Shown piece after piece: positions 47,264 to 56,973 of a stretch of 64,000 nt of DNA (positions are counted from its first letter, which is position 1; each line of letters begins with the position of its first letter). Below the pieces are notes generated by a model. It ran no database searches. It was not told the origin of the DNA and saw only the letters and a program-made list of their open reading frames with translations. The translations under genes were made by a program, and so were the position numbers. This DNA comes from Aliarcobacter cibarius (lineage in GTDB: Bacteria > Campylobacterota > Campylobacteria > Campylobacterales > Arcobacteraceae), in contig NZ_CP054051.1 of assembly GCF_013372265.1 (NCBI RefSeq), positions 1,822,596 to 1,886,595 of the forward strand, read 5' to 3'.

Positions 47264-47309
47264 TTAATTTACTTTTACAACTTATATACCCCTTAATTAA
47301 TTCAATAGT

Positions 47310-47323
47310 TTGACTAGTGTCAA
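47310..47323 (+). promoter_or_regulatory. Fnr-type operator upstream of napA
   Basis: TTGACTAGTGTCAA is a perfect palindrome with the TTG-N8-CAA form bound by Crp/Fnr-superfamily regulators (Fnr consensus TTGAT-N4-ATCAA). Its centre (47316.5) is 41.5 bases before a start point at about 47358, and a TACCAT box at 47346-47351 sits at -12 to -7, so the geometry fits a class II activated promoter. The regulator interrupted by the IS is a natural candidate ligand. Confidence 0.7.
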
Positions 47324-47387
47324 GGTTTTTAATTTTTCCATTCGTTACCATTACTTGTTTAAAAATTTATTTCAAAAGGAGAGGAAA

Positions 47388-50198
47388 ATGTCACTTTCAA
47401 GAAGAGATTTTCTAAAAAGTTCAGCAGCAGCAAGTGCAGCAGCAGCGATTGGTATGAGTGTACCAACACAGCTAAAAGCACAAGCAAACGCAGCTGAAAG
47501 CGGTTGGCGTTGGGATAAAGCAGCTTGTAGATTTTGTGGAACAGGTTGTGGAATTATGCTTGCAACAAAAGAGGGAAAAATTGTTGCTGTAAAAGGTGAT
47601 CCTGCAGCCCCAGTAAATAGAGGGCTTAACTGTATAAAAGGTTATTTTAATGCAAAAATCATGTATGGTGCAGACAGACTAAAAACTCCTCTTTTAAGAG
47701 TAAATTCAAAAGGTGAATTCGATAAAAAAGGTGACTTTGCTCCAGTTTCATGGCAAAGAGCTTTTGATGAAATGGAAAAACATATCAGAGTTGCTTTAAA
47801 AGAAAAAGGACCTGAAGGTATTGGAATATTTGCAAGTGGACAACACACAATTATGGAAGGTTATGCAGCTTTAAAAATGATGAAAGCTGGATTTAGATCA
47901 AATGCTATTGATCCAAATGCAAGACACTGTATGGCAAGTGCGGTTGTTGGTTTTTATCAAACATTTGGAATAGATGAACCAAGTGGTTGCTATGATGATA
48001 TTGAATTAACTGATACTATTGTTGCTTGGGGTTCAAATATGGCAGAAATGCACCCTATTTTATGGTCAAGGGTAACAGATAGAAAATTAAGTAATCCAGA
48101 TAGAGTTAAAGTTATTAATATTTCTACTTACAGACACAGAACTTCTGATATTGCTGATTTAGAAATTATCTTTACTCCAAATACTGACTTAGCATTATGG
48201 AATTATATTGCAAGAGAAATTGTTTATAATAGACCTGAGGCTATTGATTGGGATTTCGTTAAAGAGCACATAGTATTTGCAGCAAGCCCTGTAAATATTG
48301 GTTATGGTATGAGAAAATCTGATGAAAAATCAATTAAAGATGGAAAGTATTCAAAAGAAGAAATGGAAATAATCTCTAAAGAGATGGAAAAAGTTGTTTC
48401 TGAAACTGAAGCTCCTGCACTTGCTCCTTATGGATATAAAGCTGGTGATAAAATGGTAAATAAAAATGCTGGTCTTGCTCACTGGGAGATTAGCTTTGAA
48501 GAGTATAAAAAATTCTTAGAACCTTATACGCTTGATTATGTTGCAAAAATTTCAAAAGGTAACCCTGATGAAGATATTGAAGAATTTAAGAAAAAACTTC
48601 AACAATTAGCAGATTGGTATATTGAAAAAGATAGAAAAGTTGTAAGTTTCTGGACAATGGGAATGAACCAACATACAAGAGGAACTTGGGTAAATACACT
48701 TTCATACAACGTTCACTTCTTACTAAATAAACAAGCAAAACCAGGAAGTGGAGCGTTTTCACTTACAGGACAACCTAGTGCTTGTGGAACAGCGAGAGAA
48801 GTAGGTACATTTACACACAGACTTCCAGCAGATATGATGGTTGAGAATCCAAAACATAGAGAAATTACAGAAAAAGCATGGAATATTCCTAACAATACTT
48901 TAAATCCAAAAGGTACTCAACATATTATGAAAATTCATAGAGATATTGAGGATGGAAATATTAAATTTGCTTGGGTAAATGTTTGTAATCCATACCAAGA
49001 TACAGCAAGTGCTACTCACTGGATAAAAGCTGCTAGAGAAATGGATAACTTTATTGTTACATCTGACGGATATCCAGGAATTAGTGCAAAAGTATCTGAC
49101 CTTATCTTACCTTCTGCTATGATTTATGAAAAATGGGGTGGATATGGAAATGCTGAAAGAAGAACTCAACTTTGGAGACAACAAGTAGTTCCAGTTGGAG
49201 ATGCAATGTCTGATACTTGGCAATGGGTTGAATTATCAAAAAGATTTACTGTAAAAGATTTATGGGGAGAGCAAACTTTAATTAGCACAAAAGGTGAAGT
49301 AAAACTTCCAAGCGTTATTGAAGCAGCTAAAGCAATGGGATATGATGAGAATACAACTATGTATGAAATTCTATTTGCAAATGAAAAAGCTAAATCTTAT
49401 AAAGCAGATTCAAAAGATCCAATTCAAGCTGGATTTGATAACACTGAAGCATTTGGAGATTCTAGAAATGTAAAAGGTAGTGATGGAAAACCTTGGAAAG
49501 GATATGGATTCTTTATCCAAAAATATCTATTTGAAGAGTATGCAAGTTTCGGAAGAGGACATGCTCACGATTTAGCAGACTTTGATACTTACCATAAAGT
49601 AAGAGGTCTAAAATGGCCAGTTGTTGATGGGAAAGAGACTTCTTGGAGATTTAATACAAAATATGATCCATATGCGAAAAAAGCAAACCCAGATAGTGAC
49701 TTTGCATTCTATGGAACATTAGCAAAAGAGTTAGCTCAAGGTGATTTACTAGGAGTTAAAGATGAAGCTAAAAAATCTTTAAAAAATAAAGCTAAAATAT
49801 TTGCAAGACCTTACATGGATCCACCTGAAATGCCAGATGAACAATATCCAGTTTGGTTAAGCACAGGAAGAGTATTAGAACACTGGCATAGTGGTACAAT
49901 GACTATGAGAGTTCCTGAACTATATAGAGCTGTTCCTGAAGCACTTTGTTATATGCACCCTGAAGATGCAAATAAATATGGTGTAAAACAAGGTGAACTT
50001 TGTTGGGTAGAATCTAGAAGAGGAAAAGTAAAAGCTAGAGTTGAAACAAGAGGTAGAAATAGACCTTCAAGAGGTTTAGTATTTGTTCCTTGGTTTGATG
50101 AAAAAGTATTTATAAATAAAGTTTGTTTAGATGCGACTTGTCCACAATCAGGACAAACAGACTTTAAAAAATGTGCGGTAAAAATTTACAAAGCATAA
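47388..50198 (+). CDS. napA: Periplasmic nitrate reductase catalytic subunit
   Basis: 936 residues from the ATG at 47388, which has AGGAGAGG before it; a longer frame from 47310 covers the operator and is rejected. A Tat signal ([11 protein letters not shown]) leads. The 4Fe-4S cluster cysteines are Cys47, Cys50, Cys54 and Cys82 ([14 protein letters not shown]). Cys181 in ARHCMAS is the expected molybdenum ligand. Two bis-MGD binding regions follow. It reduces nitrate to nitrite in the periplasm, receiving electrons from NapB. It leads the napAGHBFLD operon. Confidence 0.98.
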   Translation: MSLSRRDFLKSSAAASAAAAIGMSVPTQLKAQANAAESGWRWDKAACRFCGTGCGIMLATKEGKIVAVKGDPAAPVNRGLNCIKGYFNAKIMYGADRLKTPLLRVNSKGEFDKKGDFAPVSWQRAFDEMEKHIRVALKEKGPEGIGIFASGQHTIMEGYAALKMMKAGFRSNAIDPNARHCMASAVVGFYQTFGIDEPSGCYDDIELTDTIVAWGSNMAEMHPILWSRVTDRKLSNPDRVKVINISTYRHRTSDIADLEIIFTPNTDLALWNYIAREIVYNRPEAIDWDFVKEHIVFAASPVNIGYGMRKSDEKSIKDGKYSKEEMEIISKEMEKVVSETEAPALAPYGYKAGDKMVNKNAGLAHWEISFEEYKKFLEPYTLDYVAKISKGNPDEDIEEFKKKLQQLADWYIEKDRKVVSFWTMGMNQHTRGTWVNTLSYNVHFLLNKQAKPGSGAFSLTGQPSACGTAREVGTFTHRLPADMMVENPKHREITEKAWNIPNNTLNPKGTQHIMKIHRDIEDGNIKFAWVNVCNPYQDTASATHWIKAAREMDNFIVTSDGYPGISAKVSDLILPSAMIYEKWGGYGNAERRTQLWRQQVVPVGDAMSDTWQWVELSKRFTVKDLWGEQTLISTKGEVKLPSVIEAAKAMGYDENTTMYEILFANEKAKSYKADSKDPIQAGFDNTEAFGDSRNVKGSDGKPWKGYGFFIQKYLFEEYASFGRGHAHDLADFDTYHKVRGLKWPVVDGKETSWRFNTKYDPYAKKANPDSDFAFYGTLAKELAQGDLLGVKDEAKKSLKNKAKIFARPYMDPPEMPDEQYPVWLSTGRVLEHWHSGTMTMRVPELYRAVPEALCYMHPEDANKYGVKQGELCWVESRRGKVKARVETRGRNRPSRGLVFVPWFDEKVFINKVCLDATCPQSGQTDFKKCAVKIYKA

Positions 50199-50208
50199 GG
50201 AATAAGTT

Positions 50209-51012
50209 ATGAATATTTTAAAAAAACCTCAAGAAGATAGAAGAAGATTTCTTCTATCAGGTGCTAGAGCAATAGGTCTAGCAATTCTTGGAGGTTTGAC
50301 ATGGAGTGCTTATTTAAGTGAAGTAAAAGCGAGTTCTTTAATTTTAAGACCACCAGCAGCATTAGATGAAGATGATTTTTTATCTACTTGTATAAAATGT
50401 GGTCTTTGTGTTGAAGCTTGTCCTTTTGATACATTAAAATTGGCAAAACCAGGGGATAATTTACCTTTGGGAACTCCATATTTTGTTCCTAGAAACATTC
50501 CTTGTTATATGTGTGTGGATATTCCGTGTGTTCCTATTTGTCCGACAGATGCACTAGATGAAAAAAAAGTTAAAAATAAGGATGGTGCTTTTGAAATAAG
50601 ACAGATGCAAATGGGTGTTGCTGTTGTAGATATAAAATCTTGTATTGCTTTTTGGGGAATACAGTGTGATGCTTGTTATAGAGCTTGTCCTTTATTAGGT
50701 GAAGCTATAGAAATAGTTTATGAAAAAAATGAACGAACAGGAAAACACGCATTCTTAAAACCAATTGTAAATACAGATATTTGTACAGGTTGTGGGCTTT
50801 GTGAAAAAGCTTGTGTTACTGAAAAACCAGCAATTTTTGTACTTCCACGAGAAGTTGCCCTTGGAAAAGCAGGAGACCACTACATTAAAGGTTGGGATGA
50901 AACTGATGAACAAAGAGTAAAAAATGCAAATATTGAGAAAACAAAAACAAATATCAATAAAGATAGTGCAATAGACTCTTTAAACAGTGATATGAAGGAT
51001 TTATTAGAATGA
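50209..51012 (+). CDS. napG: Ferredoxin-type protein NapG
   Basis: 267 residues. A Tat-like leader (DRRRFLLSGARAIG) precedes four 4Fe-4S cysteine clusters: CIKCGLCVEACPF, CYMCVDIPCVPICP, CIAFWGIQCDACYRACP and CTGCGLCEKACVT. NapG sits on the periplasmic side of the membrane and, with NapH, passes electrons from menaquinol to NapAB, replacing NapC in this group. It lies 10 bases after napA and overlaps napH by 4. Confidence 0.95.
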   Translation: MNILKKPQEDRRRFLLSGARAIGLAILGGLTWSAYLSEVKASSLILRPPAALDEDDFLSTCIKCGLCVEACPFDTLKLAKPGDNLPLGTPYFVPRNIPCYMCVDIPCVPICPTDALDEKKVKNKDGAFEIRQMQMGVAVVDIKSCIAFWGIQCDACYRACPLLGEAIEIVYEKNERTGKHAFLKPIVNTDICTGCGLCEKACVTEKPAIFVLPREVALGKAGDHYIKGWDETDEQRVKNANIEKTKTNINKDSAIDSLNSDMKDLLE

Positions 51013-51812
51013 AAAAGTATAGATTTTTAATAGCTAGAAGATTTACACAAATCTCTATTTTAGTTCTATATAGTCTTGCAAATATCTATGGAATAAATAT
51101 TTTAATGGGAAATTTAAGTTCTTCATTAATATTTGAAAAGATTCCTTTAAGTGATCCTTTTGCAGTTTTACAAATGCTTTTTGCAGGTGCTGTATTATCT
51201 TTTGATATTTTAATTGGAGCTTTTTTAATTGCTATATTTTATTTCACACTTGGTGGTAGAGCATTTTGTTCTTGGGTGTGTCCTGTAAATATAATAACAG
51301 ATAGTGCAAACTATCTAAGAAGAAAGTTTAATTTTCAACAAATACAAAAAAATCAGCCAGCATCAAGAAATATAAGATACTGGGCAATAGGTATAACTTT
51401 AATACTTTCAACTTTGATGGGTGTTACAGCTTTTGAGCTTGTATCTCCGGTATCAATGGTTCATAGAGGTATTGTATTTGGTCTTGGCTTTGGCTGGGCT
51501 ACTATTTTGGTGATATTTTTGTTTGATTTATTTGTTTTAAAAAATGGTTGGTGTGGGCACATATGTCCGCTTGGTGGATTTTATTCACTAATTGGAAGAT
51601 TTAGCCTAATAAGAATTCATCATGACCACGAAAAGTGTACTGCTTGTATGAAATGTAAGGTTGTTTGTCCTGAAGTTCAAGTACTTCATATGATTACAAA
51701 ATCAAGTGAACCTGTATTACAAGAGTGTACAAATTGTGCTAGATGTGTTGAAGTGTGCGATGATGATGCACTTAATTTTTCAATAAGAAATTACATAAAG
51801 GATAAAAAATGA
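51009..51812 (+). CDS. napH: Quinol dehydrogenase membrane subunit NapH
   Basis: 267 residues with four membrane helices. Two cysteine motifs, CSWVCPVNI and CGHICPLGG, lie at membrane loops and are essential in NapH-type quinol dehydrogenases. A C-terminal cytoplasmic 2x4Fe-4S ferredoxin domain holds CTACMKCKVVCPE and CTNCARCVEVCDD. It oxidises menaquinol and hands electrons to NapG. Overlaps napG and napB by 4 bases each. Confidence 0.95.
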   Translation: MKKYRFLIARRFTQISILVLYSLANIYGINILMGNLSSSLIFEKIPLSDPFAVLQMLFAGAVLSFDILIGAFLIAIFYFTLGGRAFCSWVCPVNIITDSANYLRRKFNFQQIQKNQPASRNIRYWAIGITLILSTLMGVTAFELVSPVSMVHRGIVFGLGFGWATILVIFLFDLFVLKNGWCGHICPLGGFYSLIGRFSLIRIHHDHEKCTACMKCKVVCPEVQVLHMITKSSEPVLQECTNCARCVEVCDDDALNFSIRNYIKDKK

Positions 51813-52411
51813 AGTTAGGTAAATTAACTCTAAGTCTATTTACAGCTGCTTTAATTGCAACTATTAGTTTTGCTGAAACAAAAATTATAAAAGATGAATC
51901 AATTGGTCTTAGAAAAGATAACTTATATACTGAAGATAAAGTTGTAAGTGATGAGACAAAGTATAAAACAGATCCAGCTGGAGCTAGTACAAAAATTGAA
52001 AGAGCTTTTGAAAATGCTCCTCCGATGATTCCTCATGATGTAGAAGGTATGTTTATTATTACGTCTGACAACAATCAATGTACAGCTTGTCATGATCCAG
52101 CAATTGCTGCATCTATGGGAGCAACTCCAATTCCTAAATCTCACTATACAAGTTTTAGAGAAGCTGTTGAACTTTCAAAGGATGGAAATTTACAAAGAGA
52201 TGGAAAAGCTGTAGCAAATAGTAGTGATTTAAAATCTGTTGTTAAACCTTTAGAAACATTATCAAATGCAAGATTTAACTGTTCAGCTTGTCATGCACCA
52301 CAATCTGATAGCGCAAATGTTCCAAAAAACAACTTTACTCCTGAATTCAGAAGTACAGAATTAAATGGTAAATCTAATCTAATTGATGTTATTGGTGAAG
52401 GTGTTAAATAA
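51809..52411 (+). CDS. napB: Periplasmic nitrate reductase dihaem cytochrome NapB
   Basis: 200 residues. Signal peptide 1-22. Two c-type haem motifs: CTACH (91-95) and CSACH (158-162). It shuttles electrons to NapA in the periplasm. Its last base is the first base of the napF start (TAATG type overlap). Confidence 0.96.
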   Translation: MKLGKLTLSLFTAALIATISFAETKIIKDESIGLRKDNLYTEDKVVSDETKYKTDPAGASTKIERAFENAPPMIPHDVEGMFIITSDNNQCTACHDPAIAASMGATPIPKSHYTSFREAVELSKDGNLQRDGKAVANSSDLKSVVKPLETLSNARFNCSACHAPQSDSANVPKNNFTPEFRSTELNGKSNLIDVIGEGVK

Positions 52412-52896
52412 TGCAAAGAAGAGAGCTTTTTAGCTCTCTTGCAAAACCTTTTAAACAAAAAGATTTGCAAGAAAGTATTATAAGACCGCCTTACTATGAT
52501 GATATTAATCTTTTTTTGACAAACTGTGTGAAATGTGAAACAAAGGATTGTGCAACAGTATGTGAAGAGAATATTATAAAGATATTAGATGACGGTACAC
52601 CAAAACTTGATTTTTCAAACTCAGGTTGTACATATTGTAATTTATGTGCAACATCTTGTAAAAATGAAGTCCTAAATATAGAAAATAAAAAGCAAATAGA
52701 AGCTAAAATTGAAATAGATGTATTGTCTTGTTTATCATGGCAAAATACTATGTGTTTTTCTTGCAAGGATCCTTGTATAGTAAATGCAATAGAATTTGTA
52801 GGTCTTTTTAGACCTACTATTAGTAATGTTTGCACAAGCTGTGGATTATGTGTAAAAGTTTGTCCAACAAATGCAATAAAGGTAAGTGGTCTATGA
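52411..52896 (+). CDS. napF: Cytoplasmic ferredoxin NapF
   Basis: 161 residues. Cysteine clusters for three or four 4Fe-4S centres: CVKCETKDCATVCEE, CTYCNLCATSCKN, CLSWQNTMCFSCKDPC and CTSCGLCVKVCPT. No signal peptide. NapF is thought to help maturation or redox handling of NapA in the cytoplasm. It overlaps napB by one base and napL by 4. Confidence 0.92.
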   Translation: MQRRELFSSLAKPFKQKDLQESIIRPPYYDDINLFLTNCVKCETKDCATVCEENIIKILDDGTPKLDFSNSGCTYCNLCATSCKNEVLNIENKKQIEAKIEIDVLSCLSWQNTMCFSCKDPCIVNAIEFVGLFRPTISNVCTSCGLCVKVCPTNAIKVSGL

Positions 52897-53864
52897 AATT
52901 TTTGAAATATATTTTAGCAATTTTTCTCACATTAAACTTGTATGCACAAGAAATAAAAGAGTTAAAACCTAATTATATTTTTGAAGCTACTGGTGGAGTC
53001 ACTAACTTGGTAATTCAAAATAATCTTTTACTTGCATCAACTACTGCTAGTAGTGTAGATATTTTTGATATTGAAAAAAAAGAGTTATTAAATTCAATAA
53101 AAATTGATAAGATTAAAGATTTTACAAATCAAATAATTGATAGTAAAGTATATAGTGTAGATAAAATAAATAATAAAATTTTAATCTTATCTCAAGGTCA
53201 AAGTGGTGGAAGAAATATATTTATTTACGAAAATGATAAACTTGAAAACATTATTAGTGATGAAAAAAGACTTTTTATTGCATATGCAAAATTTTTAGAT
53301 GAAGAAAATATAATTTATGCTCTTTTATCTAATCAAATTTATATCTATAATCTAAAAGAAAAAAAAGTTTTAAAAGAATTACAAATATCACAATCATCTT
53401 TTTCAAATTTTGTTTTAGATGAGAAAAAAGAGACAATATTTATAGCAGATGAAAGTGGTATAATTTCACAAGTAGATATAAAAAATTTTAAAAAAATAAA
53501 AAGTTTTAAAAGTGAAAATGTAGATAGAGTATTTCAAGTTGACACTAAAAAAAATAGATTAATTACAGCAGGACAGGATAGAAGAGCAGCTGTTTACTCT
53601 CTTGGTTTTGAAAAACCATATTTTATAAGTGTTGATTTTTTAATATATAGTGCAGCTTTGAGTCCTAGTTCTAATAAAGGAGCTTTTTGTTTTGATGAAG
53701 ATAACAATGTTGCAGTATTTGATACAAATTCAAAAGAAATTTTATTTAAATTAATGGGTAACAACTCTATTATAACAAATATTGTTTTTCAAAATGAAAA
53801 TGAAATATTTGTATCAAGCGATGATAAAAATATAAATTACTACAATTTAAAGGAGCCAAAATGA
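52893..53864 (+). CDS. napL: NapL, WD40-like periplasmic protein of the nap operon
   Basis: 323 residues from ATG 52893, which overlaps the napF stop (ATGA); a longer frame lies inside napF. A signal peptide (MKFLKYILAIFLTLNLYA) is followed by a repeat pattern of short beta blades such as NLLLASTTASSVDIFDI, TAGQDRRAAVYSL and EIFVSSDDKNINYYNL, that is, a beta-propeller. NapL is typical of Campylobacterota nap clusters and is needed for full activity in some species, but its biochemical role is unclear. Confidence 0.9.
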   Translation: MKFLKYILAIFLTLNLYAQEIKELKPNYIFEATGGVTNLVIQNNLLLASTTASSVDIFDIEKKELLNSIKIDKIKDFTNQIIDSKVYSVDKINNKILILSQGQSGGRNIFIYENDKLENIISDEKRLFIAYAKFLDEENIIYALLSNQIYIYNLKEKKVLKELQISQSSFSNFVLDEKKETIFIADESGIISQVDIKNFKKIKSFKSENVDRVFQVDTKKNRLITAGQDRRAAVYSLGFEKPYFISVDFLIYSAALSPSSNKGAFCFDEDNNVAVFDTNSKEILFKLMGNNSIITNIVFQNENEIFVSSDDKNINYYNLKEPK

Positions 53865-54247
53865 ATATTTCAAGTATAGTTGTACAAACATTACCTAAAT
53901 ATCTTGATAGTGTTATTGAAAATCTGAAAAAATCAGGTGTTTGTGATTATCATATGCATGATGAAAAAGGAAGAGTAATTGTTACTATCGAAGGTGAAAA
54001 TGTAGAAGAAGAGCTTAAAAAATTAAAAGTTATTGAAGCAATTCCTCATATTAGTAGTGCAGATATGCAAATGAGTTATAGCGAAGAAGAGCTAAGCCGT
54101 CATATGCAAGTTCTAGAAAACTCTGATGCGGTTCCAAAAATTTTAAATGATAAAGATGTAAAAGTTGAAGATATAGTTTATCATGGAGATTTAAGAAGAA
54201 AAGATTTAATTGGTTTTGCAAAACAGTTTGATAAGCAAGGAAACTAG
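53861..54247 (+). CDS. napD: NapA signal-peptide chaperone NapD, C-terminally extended
   Basis: 128 residues. The first about 85 form the NapD ferredoxin-like fold (MNISSIVVQTLPKYLDSV, then GRVIVTIEGENVEEEL). The last 40 residues (about 88-128) are an extra charged tail beyond the roughly 85-110 residues of most NapD proteins. NapD binds the NapA Tat signal and delays export until cofactor loading. It overlaps napL by 4 bases. Confidence 0.9.
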   Translation: MNISSIVVQTLPKYLDSVIENLKKSGVCDYHMHDEKGRVIVTIEGENVEEELKKLKVIEAIPHISSADMQMSYSEEELSRHMQVLENSDAVPKILNDKDVKVEDIVYHGDLRRKDLIGFAKQFDKQGN

Positions 54248-54248
54248 T

Positions 54249-54692
54249 ATGCAATTTAATAATGGTAATTTTTTAATAGAAACTATCGTTCCAAAAGATG
54301 AATTAATTATTTCAAGAACTGATTTAAAAGGTATCATAACATATGCAAATGATACTTTTGCAGAAATATCAGGATACAGTGCAGATGAATTAATAGGAAA
54401 ACCACACAATATTGTAAGACACCCTGACATGCCAAAATCAGTTTTTAAAGAGTTGTGGGAAGATTTACAAACAAAAGGAAGATGGAGCGGTTTTGTAAAA
54501 AATCTAAGAAAAGATAGTGGCTTTTATTGGGTTTATGCAGAGATATCTGGTGTTTTTAAAGATAATAAATTAGTAGAGTATAAATCTATTAGAACTCCTA
54601 TTTCTTTTGAAGATAAAAAGAAATATCAACTATTATATGATGAATTAAAAATTAAAAATAATGAGAAAATAAGAAAAATTTCATACGAATAA
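54249..54692 (+). CDS. Single-domain PAS protein
   Basis: 147 residues from ATG 54249, with an AAGGAAAC site; a longer frame lies inside napD. The PAS domain reads ISRTDLKGIITYANDTFAE and ISGYSADELIGKPHNIVRHP, with DMPKSVFKELWEDL. This form is typical of Aer-type redox sensors that bind FAD, and no output domain follows. It may signal redox state to a partner chemoreceptor or kinase. It starts 1 base after the napD stop, so it is probably co-expressed with nap. Confidence 0.85.
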   Translation: MQFNNGNFLIETIVPKDELIISRTDLKGIITYANDTFAEISGYSADELIGKPHNIVRHPDMPKSVFKELWEDLQTKGRWSGFVKNLRKDSGFYWVYAEISGVFKDNKLVEYKSIRTPISFEDKKKYQLLYDELKIKNNEKIRKISYE

Positions 54693-54713
54693 CATCGTAA
54701 AATAAGCTTTTGA

Positions 54714-54722
54714 TGATATAAT
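54714..54722 (+). promoter_or_regulatory. Extended -10 promoter for the GGDEF-EAL gene
   Basis: TGATATAAT (TG-N-TATAAT) lies 33 bases before the ATG at 54756. An AAGGAAAGG site precedes the start. Confidence 0.55.
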
Positions 54723-54755
54723 ATCCAACTTTTAAAAAATAAAATAAGGAAAGGT

Positions 54756-56384
54756 ATGTCAAATCACATAAAATCAGAAACTCTTCTCAAGCTGATTACA
54801 GAGAACCTTCCTGATTTACTATGGATTAAAGATTTAGAGGGAAATTATATCTATGCAAATGATTCTACTTGCAAAATATTCCTAAATACCCTACCAGAAG
54901 ATGCTATAGGAAAAAATGATTTATATTTTGCAAAAAAAGAGAGAAGTAAATTCCCAAATAGTCCAAATTGGCATACTTTTGGTGAAAACTGCGCGGAATC
55001 TGATCTTGAAGTTTTAGAAAAACTAGAACCAATTACAGTAAAAGAATGCGGAACAATAAGAGGTGCATTAAGACATTTTGAAATTAATAAAGCGCCTTTT
55101 TATAATGAAAATGGAAAAATAATTGGTATTATTGGAATAGCTAGAGATATAACTTCTCAAACAATATTAGAAGAAGAAAACTACAAATTAACATACTATG
55201 ATTTACTCACTAAACTTCCAAATAGACAAAAAATACTTTTAGATATTTTAAAAACAAATCCAAAAGCTTGTATGATTTTTAATATTGATGGATTTAGAGA
55301 AGTAAATGACTTTTTTGGAATTTACAATGCAGATAAAATTCTTCAAGAAGTTGCAAATAGGTTTTTTTCAAAAAGATTAAAAGCTTATAGAGTTGGAGGT
55401 GATGAGTTTGCAGTTACTTATCATGAAAATTTATCTTATGAAGAATTAAAAGAAAAAGCATTTGAAATATTATCTATGTTACAAGATGAAGAGTATTTAA
55501 TAGAAGATAAAACAATATCTTTAGGTTTTTCTGTAGGAATTGCAAAAGCATCAAATAGATTACTTTCAAAAACTGATATCGCTGTAAATAGAGCAAAAAA
55601 CTCTCACGAATCTATGTTTATTTATGATGAAGATGAAAAAATCGAAGAAAAATATAAAGATAATATAAATATGGCATATGAGATAAAAAAAGCTCTTGCT
55701 GAAGATAGGATAATCTGTTTTTATCAACCTATAGTAGATGTAAATAATGGTGAAATCTTGGCATATGAAACTCTAGTAAGATTAAAAGATTCTTATGGAA
55801 ATTTAATCTCTCCATTTAAATTCTTAAACTTTTCAAAAAAAATAAAACTTTATCATAAAATTTCGCAAAGAGTAATTTCAAATGCGTGCAATACTTTTAA
55901 GAAGAAGCGAGATTTTTTCTCTATAAATTTATCAATTGATGATATAAAGAATAGAGAAACTGTAGATTTTATAATTAAAACTTTAAAAAAGACAAGAACA
56001 GCTTCAAGAGTAACTTTTGAAATTTTAGAATCAGAAGGTATAGAAAACTACGATGAAGTTTTAGATTTTATCAATAAAATTAAAATTCTTGGTGCAAAAA
56101 TAGCAATAGATGATTTTGGAAGTGGTTATTCAAATTTTGAACATCTTTTAAAGTTAAATGTTGATTATATTAAAATTGATGGTTCTTTAATAAAAAACAT
56201 AACTTCAAATCCTAGACAAAAAATTATTGTAGAAACTATATCTAGCTTTGCAAAAAAAATTGGAATAAAAACAGTTGCTGAATTTGTTGAGACTCAAGAA
56301 ATTTTAGATAACTTAAAAGAGTTAGAGATAGATTTTGCACAAGGTTATTATACAGGGAAACCTATAGATTTATGTCAAGATTAA
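54756..56384 (+). CDS. PAS-GGDEF-EAL cyclic-di-GMP signalling protein
   Basis: 542 residues. A PAS domain (about 10-135; WIKDLEGNYIYANDSTCKIF) is followed by a GGDEF domain with an intact active site (YRVGGDEFAV, near residue 215) and an EAL domain in which the name motif reads ETL (ILAYETLVRL, near 333). Other EAL residues are kept: the Asn in SINLSIDD, FEILESEG, the metal pair IAIDDFGSGYS and YIKIDGSLI. Both diguanylate cyclase and phosphodiesterase activity are possible; ETL for EAL still leaves the catalytic Glu. Cytoplasmic. It overlaps the next gene by 13 bases. Confidence 0.92.
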   Translation: MSNHIKSETLLKLITENLPDLLWIKDLEGNYIYANDSTCKIFLNTLPEDAIGKNDLYFAKKERSKFPNSPNWHTFGENCAESDLEVLEKLEPITVKECGTIRGALRHFEINKAPFYNENGKIIGIIGIARDITSQTILEEENYKLTYYDLLTKLPNRQKILLDILKTNPKACMIFNIDGFREVNDFFGIYNADKILQEVANRFFSKRLKAYRVGGDEFAVTYHENLSYEELKEKAFEILSMLQDEEYLIEDKTISLGFSVGIAKASNRLLSKTDIAVNRAKNSHESMFIYDEDEKIEEKYKDNINMAYEIKKALAEDRIICFYQPIVDVNNGEILAYETLVRLKDSYGNLISPFKFLNFSKKIKLYHKISQRVISNACNTFKKKRDFFSINLSIDDIKNRETVDFIIKTLKKTRTASRVTFEILESEGIENYDEVLDFINKIKILGAKIAIDDFGSGYSNFEHLLKLNVDYIKIDGSLIKNITSNPRQKIIVETISSFAKKIGIKTVAEFVETQEILDNLKELEIDFAQGYYTGKPIDLCQD

Positions 56385-56749
56385 TACTGATCTTCTTTTT
56401 TTTATTTTCTTTTTCCTACTCAAATGATATTTATAAAGCTTTTGCAGTTGCTATATATGATGAAAATAACCATGGTGAAAATATTCAACATTCAAAAATT
56501 ACACAAAATGATTACAATGAAATTTGCTATACCAAAATTGCTATTTTTGGAAAAGTATCAAATAATTCAAAAATTGATATAAATATAGGAACTTCACTAG
56601 GAAATTTAGAAAATAAAATTCCTTTAACAAATAATAAAAATATTGTAATAGGCTATGAATATACCTTCAAGCATTACACAGTCGATAAAGGTTATATTGA
56701 AGTAAGAGTAGATAATAAACTTTATGACTCTAAAGTTTACGTAAAATAA
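56372..56749 (+). CDS. Small secreted protein of unknown function
   Basis: 125 residues. A signal peptide (MSRLILIFFFLFSFSYS) is followed by about 108 mature residues rich in beta strand (IDINIGTSLGNLENKIP, YIEVRVDNKLYDSKVYV). It overlaps the GGDEF-EAL gene by 13 bases, so the two are co-transcribed. I do not recognise a family; a periplasmic sensor or binding role is only a guess. Confidence 0.7.
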   Translation: MSRLILIFFFLFSFSYSNDIYKAFAVAIYDENNHGENIQHSKITQNDYNEICYTKIAIFGKVSNNSKIDINIGTSLGNLENKIPLTNNKNIVIGYEYTFKHYTVDKGYIEVRVDNKLYDSKVYVK

Positions 56750-56835
56750 TTTTTACCATTTTCTAAAATTTATTAGAAAAATAGCATTAAAATAGCATTA
56801 TTTAAGTTTAGAAGTTGTATTATTCCAAAGATCAA

Positions 56836-56900
56836 GAGGTTTTATTTTTATACTTATCTCTCCTTAGTTAAAAAATGTTTCATTTTTTGGATAAAACCTC
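56836..56900. repeat. Inverted repeat 1 in the serS 3' region
   Basis: GAGGTTTTAT (56836-56845) pairs exactly with ATAAAACCTC (56891-56900) across a 45-base loop; a GATCAA flanks both arms. Confidence 0.55.
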
Positions 56901-56924
56901 GATCAAAAAGGTCGTTCTCTCCGA

Positions 56925-56971
56925 TTGAGTTTTATTTTGTATTTTTTTCATATTTTTTTGATAAAACTCAA
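56925..56971. repeat. Inverted repeat 2 in the serS 3' region
   Basis: TTGAGTTTTAT (56925-56935) pairs exactly with ATAAAACTCAA (56961-56971) across a 25-base, very T-rich loop. The arm is close to that of the repeat before it, which suggests a diverged duplication. Confidence 0.55.
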
Positions 56972-56973
56972 CA

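Noticed and set aside
47310-47387. Upstream extension of napA by 26 codons
   Set aside because: It runs through the Fnr-type operator and promoter; the Tat signal and AGGAGAGG site place the start at 47388.
52494-52835. 113-codon open frame on the minus strand inside napF
   Set aside because: Antisense to the iron-sulfur cluster coding sequence of napF; its cysteine and histidine content is a by-product of the other strand.
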